Numbered from the stretch's first letter, positions 28,001 through 37,136 are shown. The stretch: 64,000 bases of DNA from Chitinophagaceae bacterium (GCA_019638615.1 JAHBTL010000017.1:1-64000), one strand, 5' to 3'. Made by a program: numbers and translations. Notes: a model not told the origin generated them from the letters alone.

Positions 28001-28089
28001 AATCATTTATGCCTGCTTTGCAGGATGCTATGACGGCTCAGCAAATGGCCGATCTGCTGGCTTATCTTTCATCGCTTACAAAATTATAA
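25033..28089 (+). CDS. PVC-type heme-binding dehydrogenase lipoprotein (second copy)
   Basis: ATG at 25033 is preferred to the TTG at 25018. The lipoprotein signal ends at Cys27 (VASC). The beta-propeller dehydrogenase domain occupies about 50-440 (LKNPTNIDVDERGRVWVTEAYNY, GVVPNLLQTGAGSPTG, VAPDGSLIVADWYD). HEAT repeats run to about 860. A cytochrome c domain follows with CAVCH at 896-900 and a late Met (ESFMPAL). The same architecture as the protein at 19437, but clearly diverged, so the two may differ in substrate. The ThuA gene starts 14 bases downstream. The protein should be exposed in the periplasm or on the surface and oxidise a sugar. Confidence 0.92.
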   Translation: MKYSNQAVSFFTYCCIGLLMVFIVASCSDGNGKSAPGFESLTEDQKRLSVNALKGLAAAEGLEVTLMAAEPMLKNPTNIDVDERGRVWVTEAYNYRPWPGRLLTPAGDRIIILEDMNGDGTMDTTKVFYQGPEINAPLGICVLGNEVIVSQSPYVWRFFDDDGDDKADRKEIMFQGIGGEQHDHGMHSFTFGPDGKLYFNFGNEGRTLKDKDGKAVLDQDCDEIGAGKYRQGMVFRCNPDGSQVECLGHNFRNNFEIAVDSYGTMWQSDNDDDGRKATRINYVMEYGNYGFTDEMTGAGWPAYRTNMEDSVPYRHWHLNDPGVVPNLLQTGAGSPTGMTIYEGALLPEIFRNQMIHCEPGHNVVRSYIVENAGAGYSAGIRNILNGEKDQWFRPADVCVAPDGSLIVADWYDAVVGGHDAEDQEKGRIYRIAPKGKKYVIPKFDYESAAGAVQALQNPNLAIRRKAWTSLLGMGEQAIPELEKLWHSAGSPQMRARALWLLSKMKGGDKYIEEALNDKIPELRITALRAARQLNSKDLKAVAKLVNDKDPQVRRECAIALRHNPAPEAAELWAQLAVQYSDSDRWYLEALGIGADKQWDRFFEAYLQKVPEPIRTGEGKDIIWRARTDKVLPLLARLAVDETTGWRERQRYFRAFDFHSDVKKTDILLGLIAGNTKNDIQLNTLLLHHLSPAAVKRSAAAQKALRSVVVSVYGTDTYIDLVKRYGVKTEKQKLLDLALNRSQERIAGEAVKLVLAYGGENDCRKILTTGGDTAKMINLLKAFGDVGYEQTLGLIEGVLLSKSYPENVRKVAALSLGRTYGGEYRVLDIVKSKKLPPEFVDPLMLGMERGPRKTMYQKVKDLLTDSTSANKPVFDKDAVLAMKGDLVNGRKVFFEYCAVCHQANGLGVDFGPKLTEIGSKLPVEGQLEAIINPSGGISFGYESWELKLKNGSVLMGIIASRTNDEILLKYPGGNVETIPVSDVKTIEMGRESFMPALQDAMTAQQMADLLAYLSSLTKL

Positions 28090-28103
28090 TACAACAAAAT
28101 CAT

Positions 28104-29015
28104 ATGATCAGATATATGCAATGGCTTTTGCTTGCCTGTTCCATACTGATGACCGGCGCGTGTGGCGGGGCATTAAAAGAAAAAGAGCGTTCGTCAGAGG
28201 TCACCAGGAAAAAAATCGTGCTCATTCCCGGAACGGATAGTCATGGCCCGGGAGAGCATGAGCACCTGGGAGGTTGTACATTACTGGCAAAGTTGTTAAA
28301 TGAACAGGTACCGGGAGCGTATGCCCTGGTGACGGAGCAAGGGTGGCCGAAAGATACTGCTGTGCTGGATGATGCGGACGCCATTGTAATGTATAGTGAT
28401 GGAGGAGATGGACATATGGCGATTCCACATCTTGATCACCTCGACCGGCTGATGAAGAAAGGTGTCGGTCTTCTGAATATACACTACGCGGTTGAGGTTC
28501 CGGCGGGAGAAGCGGGGGACTATTTTTTGAAATGGGTTGGAGGTTATTTTGAAATCTACTGGTCAATAAACCCTTTCTGGACTCCAAGGTTCGACAGTTT
28601 CCCAAATCATCCTGTAACACATGGAGTTCCTCCTTTTGAAGCGAGGGATGAATGGTACTATCATATGCGCTTTAATGAAGATGCAAAGGGTCTTGTTCCC
28701 ATTCTGAAATTACATCCCCCCACGTCTACGCTTGATCGAAACGATGGAGCCCATGAAGGCAACCCGCATGTAAGGGCGGCCATTGCAAGAAATGAGCCGC
28801 AGGTAATGGCATGGGCCTACGAAAGACCTGATGGAGGCAGAGGCTTTGGCTTTACCGGGGGACACGTGCATAATAACTGGAAAATAGATGGTTTCAGGAA
28901 GCTGGTGGTGAATGCCATAGCGTGGGTAGCGAAAATAGAAGTGCCCGATACAGGATTTGACACATCAACTCCTACTCAGGAAGAGCTGGATGCGTTACGT
29001 AAGAGTCCTGAATAA
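28104..29015 (+). CDS. ThuA-domain lipoprotein
   Basis: A lipoprotein signal (SILMTGAC, lipid Cys near residue 20) precedes a ThuA domain (from about 36: KIVLIPGTDSHGPGEHEHLGG). It has the typical DADAIVMYSDGGDGHM strand and GVGLLNIHYAVE, which resembles class I glutamine amidotransferase topology without the Cys. The domain occurs with sugar dehydrogenases and DUF1080 proteins and was first linked to trehalose utilisation. The H-rich GHVHNNWKIDGFR near the C-terminus is also family-typical. The gene is tightly spaced after the PVC-type dehydrogenase. The exact reaction is unknown. Confidence 0.87.
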   Translation: MIRYMQWLLLACSILMTGACGGALKEKERSSEVTRKKIVLIPGTDSHGPGEHEHLGGCTLLAKLLNEQVPGAYALVTEQGWPKDTAVLDDADAIVMYSDGGDGHMAIPHLDHLDRLMKKGVGLLNIHYAVEVPAGEAGDYFLKWVGGYFEIYWSINPFWTPRFDSFPNHPVTHGVPPFEARDEWYYHMRFNEDAKGLVPILKLHPPTSTLDRNDGAHEGNPHVRAAIARNEPQVMAWAYERPDGGRGFGFTGGHVHNNWKIDGFRKLVVNAIAWVAKIEVPDTGFDTSTPTQEELDALRKSPE

Positions 29016-29304
29016 GAAAGAGATTTTTATCCGCAGGATCAGGCAAACGCTATGTATCATAATGTGAATTTTGGGTGTTCAAAAATGATAATCAATAGTT
29101 TGATATATCTTTTTTCCAATATTCATCAATAATTTTCACGCGGTGCTCCCAGTGGAGCAGCGCTTACAACGACTGCCTCTTTGCGGGCTTGCCACTTTGC
29201 ATATGCTGCGTGAAATATACTTTCCTAACCAGTCTAAGACCCCAAAGCTGACGGTATCATAGGATAGCCGGCAATAGTTTAAAAAACCAACAGACACAAC
29301 AAAA
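29016..29304. other. Intergenic gap with a short palindrome
   Basis: Contains TGCTCC-CAGT-GGAGCA at 29144-29159, a 6-bp stem. No gene or promoter was recognised with confidence. Confidence 0.45.
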
Positions 29305-30081
29305 ATGAAAGAAGTAAAAATAGCAATGGTGCAGATGCTGGTAAAAGGGAATGATATAGCTGCCAACCTTGCCAATGCGGAAAGCTGTTTGCAGGCGGCG
29401 GCGGCAAATGGTGCTGATATTGCCGTATTACCGGAATGCATGGATATTGGCTGGACCCACCCGGGCAGCCGGGAGCATGCCGGAACCATACCTGGTGGGG
29501 AAGTGTTTGGCAGGCTAAGCGCGGCGGCTGCTAAATGGAAAATATTTGTATGCTCGGGCCTCACCGAAAGAGATAACGGTAAAGTGTATAATACTGCGGT
29601 GCTGATAGACAGCAATGGTCATTTGCTGTTAAAGCATCGTAAGATCAATGAGCTGGATATTGGTAAGCCATACTATGCCACCGGCGACAGAATAAATATT
29701 GTGGATACAGCATTTGGCAGGCTGGGGGTGATGATCTGCGCGGATGCGATCGTGGAGGACAGGTCCATTGCGACTGCGCTGGCAAGAATGGAGCCGGATA
29801 TTATCTTATCTCCCTGCGCCTGGGCTGTGCCCCCGGGCTACGACAATGATATCCAGCCTTACGGCGACCTGTGGAGAGACGCTTATATGCCCATTGCAGA
29901 AAAATTTTCGACCTACATCATAGGTGTAAGCAATACCGGTCATATGGAAGCCGGACCCTGGAAAGGCTGGGATTGCATTGGTGCTTCTATTGCGGTAGAC
30001 AATACAGGAAAGCAAATGCAGCAGTTGCCATTTGGGGTAACTGCAGAGACAATTGTTTATGTGCATTGCCTGGTAAAATAA
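29305..30081 (+). CDS. Nitrilase-family carbon-nitrogen hydrolase
   Basis: The catalytic triad of the nitrilase superfamily is visible: Glu44 in LPECMDIG, Lys113 in LLKHRKINELD, Cys145 in GVMICADAI. There is no signal peptide, so it acts in the cytoplasm. Family members hydrolyse amides or nitriles, or transfer acyl groups to amines. The length (258 residues) matches free-standing amidases. Its position between ThuA and FecR genes, in a region with two other predicted amide-cleaving enzymes (ceramidase-like and M20), suggests that a nitrogen-containing product is processed. Substrate unknown. Confidence 0.9.
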   Translation: MKEVKIAMVQMLVKGNDIAANLANAESCLQAAAANGADIAVLPECMDIGWTHPGSREHAGTIPGGEVFGRLSAAAAKWKIFVCSGLTERDNGKVYNTAVLIDSNGHLLLKHRKINELDIGKPYYATGDRINIVDTAFGRLGVMICADAIVEDRSIATALARMEPDIILSPCAWAVPPGYDNDIQPYGDLWRDAYMPIAEKFSTYIIGVSNTGHMEAGPWKGWDCIGASIAVDNTGKQMQQLPFGVTAETIVYVHCLVK

Positions 30082-30148
30082 AATGAAGCGCACATAGGTT
30101 TGAACAGGAATATCCACAAATTTTAGGACAACCGGAATAAAGTTGCTT

Positions 30149-30182
30149 TTTGCATGGGAAGTTTTCCAGTGCTGTACGTTTA
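30149..30182 (+). promoter_or_regulatory. Candidate promoter before the FecR gene
   Basis: TTTG (30149-30152) and TACGTTTA (30175-30182) are spaced by 22 bases, a longer spacer than normal, just before the ATG at 30201. Tentative. Confidence 0.28.
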
Positions 30183-30200
30183 TACCATAACAACTTATAC

Positions 30201-31427
30201 ATGGCATATATAGAACAGCAAATCGCGCAGTTGATTTTAAAACACTTTTCGGAGGAGTTAGATGCATTCGAAGAGGCGGAACTGGAAAGCTGGTTGGCTG
30301 CATCTCCCCGTAACCGCCGTTTTTTTGACGGGCTTGGTGAAGAAGATGATTTTATACGTTTACTGGCACAGGAAGAGCTGGATCGGGAGAACAGGATAGA
30401 GCAAAAAATACTTCAGAAAATACAGGAAAAAATACGAACCTCCGAAAACGATGGTGAGGATGGATTTATACCGGCTCCCGCTAAAATTTCACGAATCCGC
30501 CGCAGTATGTGGATCGCGGCTGCAAGTGTAATAATAGTGCTGGGCACTGGCATATATTTTTGGAACAGGGCAGACGCGGGAAAACAGGAGAGAAAGCCAG
30601 TGCTGGTGAAAACCGCTAACGATGTTTTGCCGGGCAGCGATCGTGCAATACTTACACTTTCCAGCGGTCAGAAGGTTGAATTAAATACAAGGGGGGAAGA
30701 AGTAATAATGGATGGAGAGCTGTCTATAACTAATGATGATGGAGAATTAAAATATGCCGCATCCGGGGCAGCAGTATTGAATACAATGGCTACTCCTAAA
30801 GGGGGACAATACAAAATTACCCTGTCGGATGGCAGCAAAGTATGGCTCAATGCCGCATCTTCTATTACCTATCCTACTCATTTTGAAGGAACAGCAAGAG
30901 AAGTAAGCGTAACGGGAGAAGCCTATTTTGAGGTAACGCACGATAAAACAAAACCATTCATCGTGCAAACTCCCGGCGGTTCGCGGGTAGAAGTACTGGG
31001 AACTCATTTTAATGTAAATGCTTATGGCGATGAAGCCTATCAGACAACAACCCTGGTAGAAGGAAAAGTAAGGGTGGTAAAGCTTTCTGAAGCAGTACAG
31101 CTCCAGCCGGGATTCCAGGCAAAAGTAGCGAATGTTCAGGGCGCGGATAGCAGCGGAGATATTGCAGTTACTGAGGTGGATGTGGAAGAAGCAACCGGGT
31201 GGAAAAATAATTTATTTGTATTCAATAAGGCTGATATTCCTTTTATAATGCGGCAGTTGAGCAGGTGGTACGACCTGGATGTTACGTACAAAGGTGAAAT
31301 TCCCAAAAGAAATTTTTTAGGAAAGATCCCAAGGAATATTCCTTTATCGCAAATGCTGAGCGCGTTAAAATTAGTGGGAGTAAATTTTGAAATTAAGGAT
31401 AAGACACTTATTGTATCCGGAACTTAA
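30201..31427 (+). CDS. FecR-type anti-sigma factor
   Basis: The ATG at 30201 is preferred to 30150 because it begins the usual cytoplasmic N-domain (AYIEQQIAQLILKHFSEELDAFEEAELESWL). A single transmembrane helix lies at about 103-121 (WIAAASVIIVLGTGIYFW). The periplasmic FecR domain is clear (GGQYKITLSDGSKVWLNAASSITYP, GEAYFEVTHDKTKPFIVQTPGG), and a DUF4974 C-domain ends the protein. It should hold the ECF sigma factor inactive until the STN domain of the SusC protein just downstream signals binding of the substrate. Its likely sigma partner is the distant gene at 23888. Confidence 0.92.
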   Translation: MAYIEQQIAQLILKHFSEELDAFEEAELESWLAASPRNRRFFDGLGEEDDFIRLLAQEELDRENRIEQKILQKIQEKIRTSENDGEDGFIPAPAKISRIRRSMWIAAASVIIVLGTGIYFWNRADAGKQERKPVLVKTANDVLPGSDRAILTLSSGQKVELNTRGEEVIMDGELSITNDDGELKYAASGAAVLNTMATPKGGQYKITLSDGSKVWLNAASSITYPTHFEGTAREVSVTGEAYFEVTHDKTKPFIVQTPGGSRVEVLGTHFNVNAYGDEAYQTTTLVEGKVRVVKLSEAVQLQPGFQAKVANVQGADSSGDIAVTEVDVEEATGWKNNLFVFNKADIPFIMRQLSRWYDLDVTYKGEIPKRNFLGKIPRNIPLSQMLSALKLVGVNFEIKDKTLIVSGT

Positions 31428-31483
31428 ATAAATAAAACAGATATGTACCTGGTATAAAAAATAGTTTGACCGGCTATAGTAAA

Positions 31484-31509
31484 CCGCCCCGGTGTGCAGA
31501 CCGGGGCGG
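31484..31509. promoter_or_regulatory. Strong GC-rich hairpin between FecR and SusC genes
   Basis: CCGCCCCGGT and its exact complement form a 10-bp stem with loop GTGCAG. No U-tract follows on the plus strand, so it is more likely an RNA-stability or attenuator element than a plain terminator. Confidence 0.6.
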
Positions 31510-31582
31510 CGGAAATGGTTGATCAACAATAGTAACATTTAGCAAAGCCACTTTATTGTTAAACCAAAACTGAAACAAAAGT

Positions 31583-34500
31583 ATGCAAAAACATGCATTT
31601 TTTGTCTGGGTTTTACAACATTGTAAATCCAGAGCGATCACTAAATCCTTATTAGTGATGAAACTAACTACTGCGATACTGATCAGCTTTATTTTAAATG
31701 CCAGCGCCAACGGCATTTCTCAAACAGTTACCTTCAGTGGAAAAAATGTTCCCCTTGAGAAGGTGCTTAACGCGGTTGAGAAGCAGGCGAACGTATTCTT
31801 TTTTTATGATGCCGAACTGCTGAAACTGGCGAAACCTGTAACCATACAAGTTTCACAGGTTGAGGTAAAAGATTTTCTAAATGCCCTGTTTAAAGAGCAG
31901 CCGCTGGAGTATCACATGGACAACCAGTTGGTGGTGGTCACCAGGAAAAAAATTGCCGGCGTCGCTATTGTGGAAGATAAAGCTGTGCCCGGCTTACTCC
32001 AGGAGCCGCCGCCTGTTTTGATCAAGGGACGTATAACGAACGAAACAGGAGAGCCTGTTATGGCTTCGGTAGTAGTAAAAGGAACCTCAACGGGTACCAC
32101 CTCTAATGGCGATGGCTATTTTGAGCTGACGATTCCGGATACAAATGCCACGCTTGTTATTACCGGTGTTAATATCGATGCCAAAGAGGTAGCTGTAGAC
32201 GGAAGAACAGACAGGCTGCATACGATCTCGGTCAGTACAAAAATTATAGAAGGGCTGGAAACGGTAATAACCGGTTACTCTTCCCAGCGGAAAAAAGATA
32301 TCATAGGGGCTGTTGCGGTGGTAGATGTAAAAGCGCTTAAATCCATTCCTGCCGGGTCTGCCTTGCAGGCGCTGCAGGGTCAGGCTGCCGGTGTTAATAT
32401 CATTAGCTCAGGTTCTCCCGGTTATGCAAGTAATATAAGGATCCGTGGTATCACTTCCATGGAAAACACCAATCCACTGGTGCTTATTGATGGTATACAG
32501 GGAAATATCAATGATATTCCCGGTGATGATGTGGAATCTATCCAGGTGTTGAAAGATGCCGGCGCGGCCGCTATTTACGGGGTTCGTGGCGCTAACGGTG
32601 TTATTGTTGTTACTACCAAGAAAGGAAAATCGGGTAGGATGCAAACTACTTATGACGCTTATTATGGCATACAAACTCCTATAATGAGAGATCCGAACAT
32701 GATGACTCCCAGGGAGTATGCTGAAACATACAACAAACTTCGTCCTGCTAACAGCCCCTATTTAAATGGCCTTCCCGAGTACGCATGGAGAGGACCTACA
32801 GGTGCTGGTATTGGTTACGGTCTTGCCAATGCAGGTGATCCCGCGGTAAACCCTTCCAGGTATTTCCTTGACATATCTGATCCGGTTAATAATTATCTTA
32901 TTCAGAAATTAAACTGGGATGGTAAAGGAACCGACTGGTTGGGTGAGATCTTTGATCCGGCCCCAATGATGAATCATAGCCTTTCTGTGAGTGGTGGAAG
33001 TGACAGGGCGAAATATATGCTCTCTATGGGGTATATGGACCAACAGGGCACCCTGCTGAATACCTATATGAAGAGATATTCAGTGCGTGCCAATACGGAA
33101 TTTAAGCTGAGAGATAATATTCGTGTGGGTGAGAATATTTATTTCATGTATCGCGACAACCCGCAGGAAAACCCTAATCACCCCTATTTAGCTATCAATA
33201 GTGCACGCGGTAGCCTCAGTCAGATCCCCGTATATGATATTATGGGCAATTTTGGTGGTGGTTATGCCGGTGCGCCGTTATTTCAATTTCAAGGTAATCC
33301 TTATGCCATGCGTGTAGGAGCAGCTAATAACAGGAGCCGCGAAATGGCGATCACCGGCAATGTGTTTGCTGAAATTGATTTCTTTAAGCACCTGACCTTT
33401 AGGACCAGCTTTGGCGGAAACGTGAATAATTTTTACCGCCAAACGTACTCTCCACCCCAATACTGGCACGGTGAGGGATTTCAGATGAGGAACAAACTGG
33501 AAGAAAATAGCGGGTATAATGCGCTAACCATGTGGACCAATACATTGACCTATAAAAAGACCTTTGGTAATCATAATCTCACCGCACTGGCTGGTACAGA
33601 AGCGATCAGGATGACCGCCCGTAACCAAATGGGCAGCAGAGAAGGATTCGCGTTTGAAGATTACAATCTCCTGGTACTGGGCTTCGGACAATTCAATTTT
33701 AGCAATGGAAGTAATGAGCAGGACGATACTTTCTTTTCTATGTTTGGGCGGGTGGATTATTCTTACGACGACAGGTATTTGTTAGGGTTAACACTGCGCA
33801 GGGACGGATCATCAAGGTTCGGTGCGAATACAAGGTTTGGTACATTCCCTTCCGTTACTGCCGGTTGGAGGATCAGCAGTGAGAAGTTTATGCAGGATGT
33901 TCACTGGATCAACGATCTTAAACTGAGAGCCAGCTATGGTATACTGGGAAATGCTAATAACGTTACCAGCACTAACGCTGCGACTTTTTACACTCAGGCG
34001 CTTAATTCCTCTTATTATGACATCAACGGAACCGGTACAAGCGCTGTGTTAGGATACCGCCCTAATAATATCGGAAACCCCGGAGCGCAATGGGAGAAAA
34101 ATATCGTTACCAATATAGGTCTCGACGCGACTTTGTTTAATAACAAACTGGACTTCTCTATTGAGTATTTTGAAAAGAAAATTTCAGGGTTATTATTCCC
34201 TATGGGGCTGCCTTCAAGTATTATAGGAACTGCCCAGGCTCCTGTTGTGAACATAGGAGATATTAAAAATACAGGGGTTGATATCTCCGCTACCTATCAT
34301 GCCAGGTTGGGTAATGATATGCGCCTTGATATCGGGGCAAACTTTACCACGTATAAAAATATGATTGTCCATCTTCCCGGCTCTGCAGGGTATGTTGATC
34401 CGCCCTGGACTCCCAGCAATAGCGTGCGTAACCAGGTTGGTCACGCGGTTGGATCGTTCTTCGGATATGATATAGTAGGACTGTTCCAGGATGCCGGTGA

Positions 34501-35116
34501 TGTAAGCAGATCTCCAACGCAGACTGATGCTGCTCCGGGCAGGTTTAAATACAGGGATGTAAACGGTGATGGTGCTATCACTCCCGATGACCGTACGTTT
34601 ATCGGTAATCCTAATCCCGATTTCGTGTACGGACTGAACCTTGGTTTTTCATATAAACGATTCGATCTGTCCGCAGTTTTTTATGGTTCAAAAGGTAATG
34701 ATATCTGGAACGAAACGCGCAAGGCGACAGATTTAACTTATAGTAGTGGAAATAACTTTAGCAAAAGAGTACTTGATGCATGGACTCCCCAGAATACCAA
34801 TACGATACACCCTATAGCTGAAACAACTCCAAATTTCAGCGTGGCAAATGTGGCTAATACCTATTTCATTGAAAACGGTTCTTATTTAAAAATGAGGTCA
34901 TTATTGCTTGGATACAATATTGACGCCGATGGATTGAAAAAAATTGGTATTAATAAGTTCCGTGTTTATGTACAGGGTTCAAACCTGTTCACGATTACCA
35001 ATTATAGCGGGTTTGATCCTGAAATTACCAGCTACAGAAACCTGACATTTGGTATTGATGAAGGATTTTATCCGAATTCAAGAATCATACTCGTTGGTAT
35101 TAATGTTGGATTTTAA
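31583..35116 (+). CDS. SusC/RagA-type TonB-dependent outer-membrane transporter with STN domain
   Basis: The long signal peptide (to about residue 48, ends GISQ) with LLVMKLTTAIL is usual for this family. An STN domain (about 49-98: VTFSGKNVPLEKVLNAVEKQANVFFFYD) marks a transducer that contacts FecR. A carboxypeptidase-regulatory-like domain (about 148-225) comes before the plug (IRIRGITSMENTNPLVLIDGIQG, then YGVRGANGVIVVTTKKG) and the beta-barrel. The C-terminus ends in an aromatic (NVGF), as outer-membrane barrels do. It imports an oligomer bound by the SusD lipoprotein encoded next. The substrate is not readable from the sequence. Confidence 0.95.
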   Translation: MQKHAFFVWVLQHCKSRAITKSLLVMKLTTAILISFILNASANGISQTVTFSGKNVPLEKVLNAVEKQANVFFFYDAELLKLAKPVTIQVSQVEVKDFLNALFKEQPLEYHMDNQLVVVTRKKIAGVAIVEDKAVPGLLQEPPPVLIKGRITNETGEPVMASVVVKGTSTGTTSNGDGYFELTIPDTNATLVITGVNIDAKEVAVDGRTDRLHTISVSTKIIEGLETVITGYSSQRKKDIIGAVAVVDVKALKSIPAGSALQALQGQAAGVNIISSGSPGYASNIRIRGITSMENTNPLVLIDGIQGNINDIPGDDVESIQVLKDAGAAAIYGVRGANGVIVVTTKKGKSGRMQTTYDAYYGIQTPIMRDPNMMTPREYAETYNKLRPANSPYLNGLPEYAWRGPTGAGIGYGLANAGDPAVNPSRYFLDISDPVNNYLIQKLNWDGKGTDWLGEIFDPAPMMNHSLSVSGGSDRAKYMLSMGYMDQQGTLLNTYMKRYSVRANTEFKLRDNIRVGENIYFMYRDNPQENPNHPYLAINSARGSLSQIPVYDIMGNFGGGYAGAPLFQFQGNPYAMRVGAANNRSREMAITGNVFAEIDFFKHLTFRTSFGGNVNNFYRQTYSPPQYWHGEGFQMRNKLEENSGYNALTMWTNTLTYKKTFGNHNLTALAGTEAIRMTARNQMGSREGFAFEDYNLLVLGFGQFNFSNGSNEQDDTFFSMFGRVDYSYDDRYLLGLTLRRDGSSRFGANTRFGTFPSVTAGWRISSEKFMQDVHWINDLKLRASYGILGNANNVTSTNAATFYTQALNSSYYDINGTGTSAVLGYRPNNIGNPGAQWEKNIVTNIGLDATLFNNKLDFSIEYFEKKISGLLFPMGLPSSIIGTAQAPVVNIGDIKNTGVDISATYHARLGNDMRLDIGANFTTYKNMIVHLPGSAGYVDPPWTPSNSVRNQVGHAVGSFFGYDIVGLFQDAGDVSRSPTQTDAAPGRFKYRDVNGDGAITPDDRTFIGNPNPDFVYGLNLGFSYKRFDLSAVFYGSKGNDIWNETRKATDLTYSSGNNFSKRVLDAWTPQNTNTIHPIAETTPNFSVANVANTYFIENGSYLKMRSLLLGYNIDADGLKKIGINKFRVYVQGSNLFTITNYSGFDPEITSYRNLTFGIDEGFYPNSRIILVGINVGF

Positions 35117-35204
35117 TATTTACTGATTATAATATTAAAAAATATTCAAAATGAAACGAAGCTTAATAAAGTTTTTCACACAGGAGAATGTGTACGAGGA
35201 GTTC

Positions 35205-35220
35205 TCCCGCAGGTGCGGGA
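35205..35220. repeat. Short palindrome upstream of the SusD gene
   Basis: TCCCGCA-GG-TGCGGGA, a perfect 7-bp stem with a 2-base loop, lies 30 bases before the chosen start of the SusD gene. A near copy with loop AA is at 18891-18906. Confidence 0.7.
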
Positions 35221-35249
35221 CGACCATTGAAAAAACAAAAAATATACGA

Positions 35250-37064
35250 ATGAAACTGATTAAAAATAACTTAATGCTTGCATCGGGCCTGGTGTTGTTG
35301 GTAATTAGCGCGGCCTCATGTAAAAAGTCTTTCCTGGAAAAAGTACCTATAGGCGGCATCAGTGAGAATACGTTGCTGACGAAGCATGGTGTAGAGGGAA
35401 TGTTGATAGGAACTTATTCGATTCTTAACGGAACGGCACGGTTCAATGCCAACGACTTTAATAATGGTATATCTAATTCCCTGGTAGCCAATATCGCTTC
35501 GGATGAAGCGAAAAAAGGATGTATTTATCCCGCTGGCCCGGAATGGGACGCAATAGAAAATTATACCGTGAACCCGACTATGATACATATTGCAGACAGA
35601 TGGAAATCTATTTATACCGGTGTGCATCGTGCGAACGAAACCATTCGTCTCTTAAACAAACTGCCTGAAGGAGTATTAACGGACGAAGAGGCGGTGCAGG
35701 TATTGGCTGAAGCCCGCTTCCTGCGTGGGGTGTATCATTTTGAAGCGGTAAAGTTGTGGAGACGTGTTCCCTATATTGATGAATCAGTAGTTTTTGGCGC
35801 TGATGATATTTTCAAAAGCAATGAAACGATTCCCTGGGCGTCTGTTGAGGCCGACTTTGAATTTGCGGGAAATAACCTTTCGACGACAAAAGCTAATATA
35901 GGAAGAGCCAATAAATGGGCGGCCAGATCTTTCCTGGCTAAAATCTATATGTTCCAGAATAAATGGACAGAAGCAAAGCCAGTTCTGGAAGATGTTATCG
36001 CTAACGGCGTAACCAGCAACGGTACAAAATACAGGCTGGTAGATAAATACGGAGACACCTGGAATCCCAGGACTAAAAACAGCTCCGAGTCGGTATTTGC
36101 CGTGCAAATGGCTGCGGTGCCCAATGATGGAGGATATAACGGTTTTGCCGGCGAAGCTTTAACAACTCCTGTTCCTTATGGGGGTAACTGGTATCAGCCT
36201 TCTTTTAACCTGGTTAATTCCTTTAAAACAGATGCCGTAAAAGGACTGCCGCTGCTCACTACATTTAACGATGTGCCTATGCACAGCGATATGGGTGTTG
36301 GACTCACTGATCCTTTCACTCCTTATGCCGGTACTATTGATGCACGTCTCGACTGGACAGTAGGAAGAAGAGGAATTCCCTATCTCGACTGGGGTGTTTT
36401 TGATCTTTCCTATTTGATTAACCAGGATGGCGGACCTTATTGCCACATGAAAAGCGCTTTCTGGGAGGCGGATAAAGCCACTAGTTTAGGATCTTTTGAA
36501 GGATGGGCATTCGTTACTTCAACCAATTATACCATGATCCGTTTCGCGGATGTATTATTATGGGCTGCTGAATGTGAAGTGGAAATCGGTTCATTGGCAA
36601 AAGCAGAAGAATATGTAAATCTTGTTCGCGCAAGAGCTGCTAATCCCGATGGATTTGTAAAGACTTATATCAGTAATAACAATCCACAAGGTGGTTTCAC
36701 CAATACTCCTGCTGCAAATTATTTTGTAGGACTGTATAACGGTGAGTTTGCAGCCAACGGAAAGGAGTTCGCCCGCGAATCTGTACGCTTCGAACGCAAA
36801 CTTGAATTCGGCATGGAAGGACACCGTATTTTCGACCTGCAACGTTATGACCTTCAGCAACCTGGCTATATGGGAAATCTGTTGGATAAGTATAATGCTG
36901 ACGAAAACCGGTTTTATATGGAGTTAACCGGCCAACCTTACCTGATTACCAATGGACACACTTTTCCAAAGGGTAAGTCTGAAGTGCTCCCAATTCCGCA
37001 AAGAGAGATTGATTTGAGTGTTGTTGACGGAGCATCAGTATTGAAGCAAAATCCCGGCTATTGA
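35250..37064 (+). CDS. SusD/RagB-family nutrient-binding lipoprotein
   Basis: The ATG at 35250 gives a proper lipoprotein signal (LVLLVISAASC, lipid Cys near residue 24). The ATG at 35151 would add an unlikely 33-residue leader containing a palindrome. The body shows SusD-type helices (WKSIYTGVHRANETIRLLNKL, EARFLRGVYHFEAVKLWRRVPYI, NKWAARSFLAKIYMFQNKWTEAKPVLEDV). The C-terminal signature is ERKLEFGMEGHRIFDLQRYDL and LPIPQREIDLS. It caps the SusC transporter at the cell surface and captures the substrate. The spacing after SusC (133 bases) is normal for a pair. Confidence 0.95.
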   Translation: MKLIKNNLMLASGLVLLVISAASCKKSFLEKVPIGGISENTLLTKHGVEGMLIGTYSILNGTARFNANDFNNGISNSLVANIASDEAKKGCIYPAGPEWDAIENYTVNPTMIHIADRWKSIYTGVHRANETIRLLNKLPEGVLTDEEAVQVLAEARFLRGVYHFEAVKLWRRVPYIDESVVFGADDIFKSNETIPWASVEADFEFAGNNLSTTKANIGRANKWAARSFLAKIYMFQNKWTEAKPVLEDVIANGVTSNGTKYRLVDKYGDTWNPRTKNSSESVFAVQMAAVPNDGGYNGFAGEALTTPVPYGGNWYQPSFNLVNSFKTDAVKGLPLLTTFNDVPMHSDMGVGLTDPFTPYAGTIDARLDWTVGRRGIPYLDWGVFDLSYLINQDGGPYCHMKSAFWEADKATSLGSFEGWAFVTSTNYTMIRFADVLLWAAECEVEIGSLAKAEEYVNLVRARAANPDGFVKTYISNNNPQGGFTNTPAANYFVGLYNGEFAANGKEFARESVRFERKLEFGMEGHRIFDLQRYDLQQPGYMGNLLDKYNADENRFYMELTGQPYLITNGHTFPKGKSEVLPIPQREIDLSVVDGASVLKQNPGY

Positions 37065-37077
37065 TAAACCTGCAATT

Positions 37078-37107
37078 ATCTTCCACTGCTTTAAAGCGGC
37101 GGAAGAT
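37078..37107. promoter_or_regulatory. Hairpin after the SusD gene
   Basis: ATCTTCCACTGCTTT pairs with AAAGCGGCGGAAGAT with two mismatches. There is no U-tract. It may stabilise the SusC/SusD message or lower read-through into the following genes. Confidence 0.45.
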
Positions 37108-37136
37108 GATTGTAAAAACTTACAGAATTACATTGC

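Noticed and set aside
35151-35249. Upstream ATG for the SusD gene
   Set aside because: The leader contains a perfect palindrome and pushes the lipobox away from the N-terminus. 35250 gives a proper lipoprotein signal.
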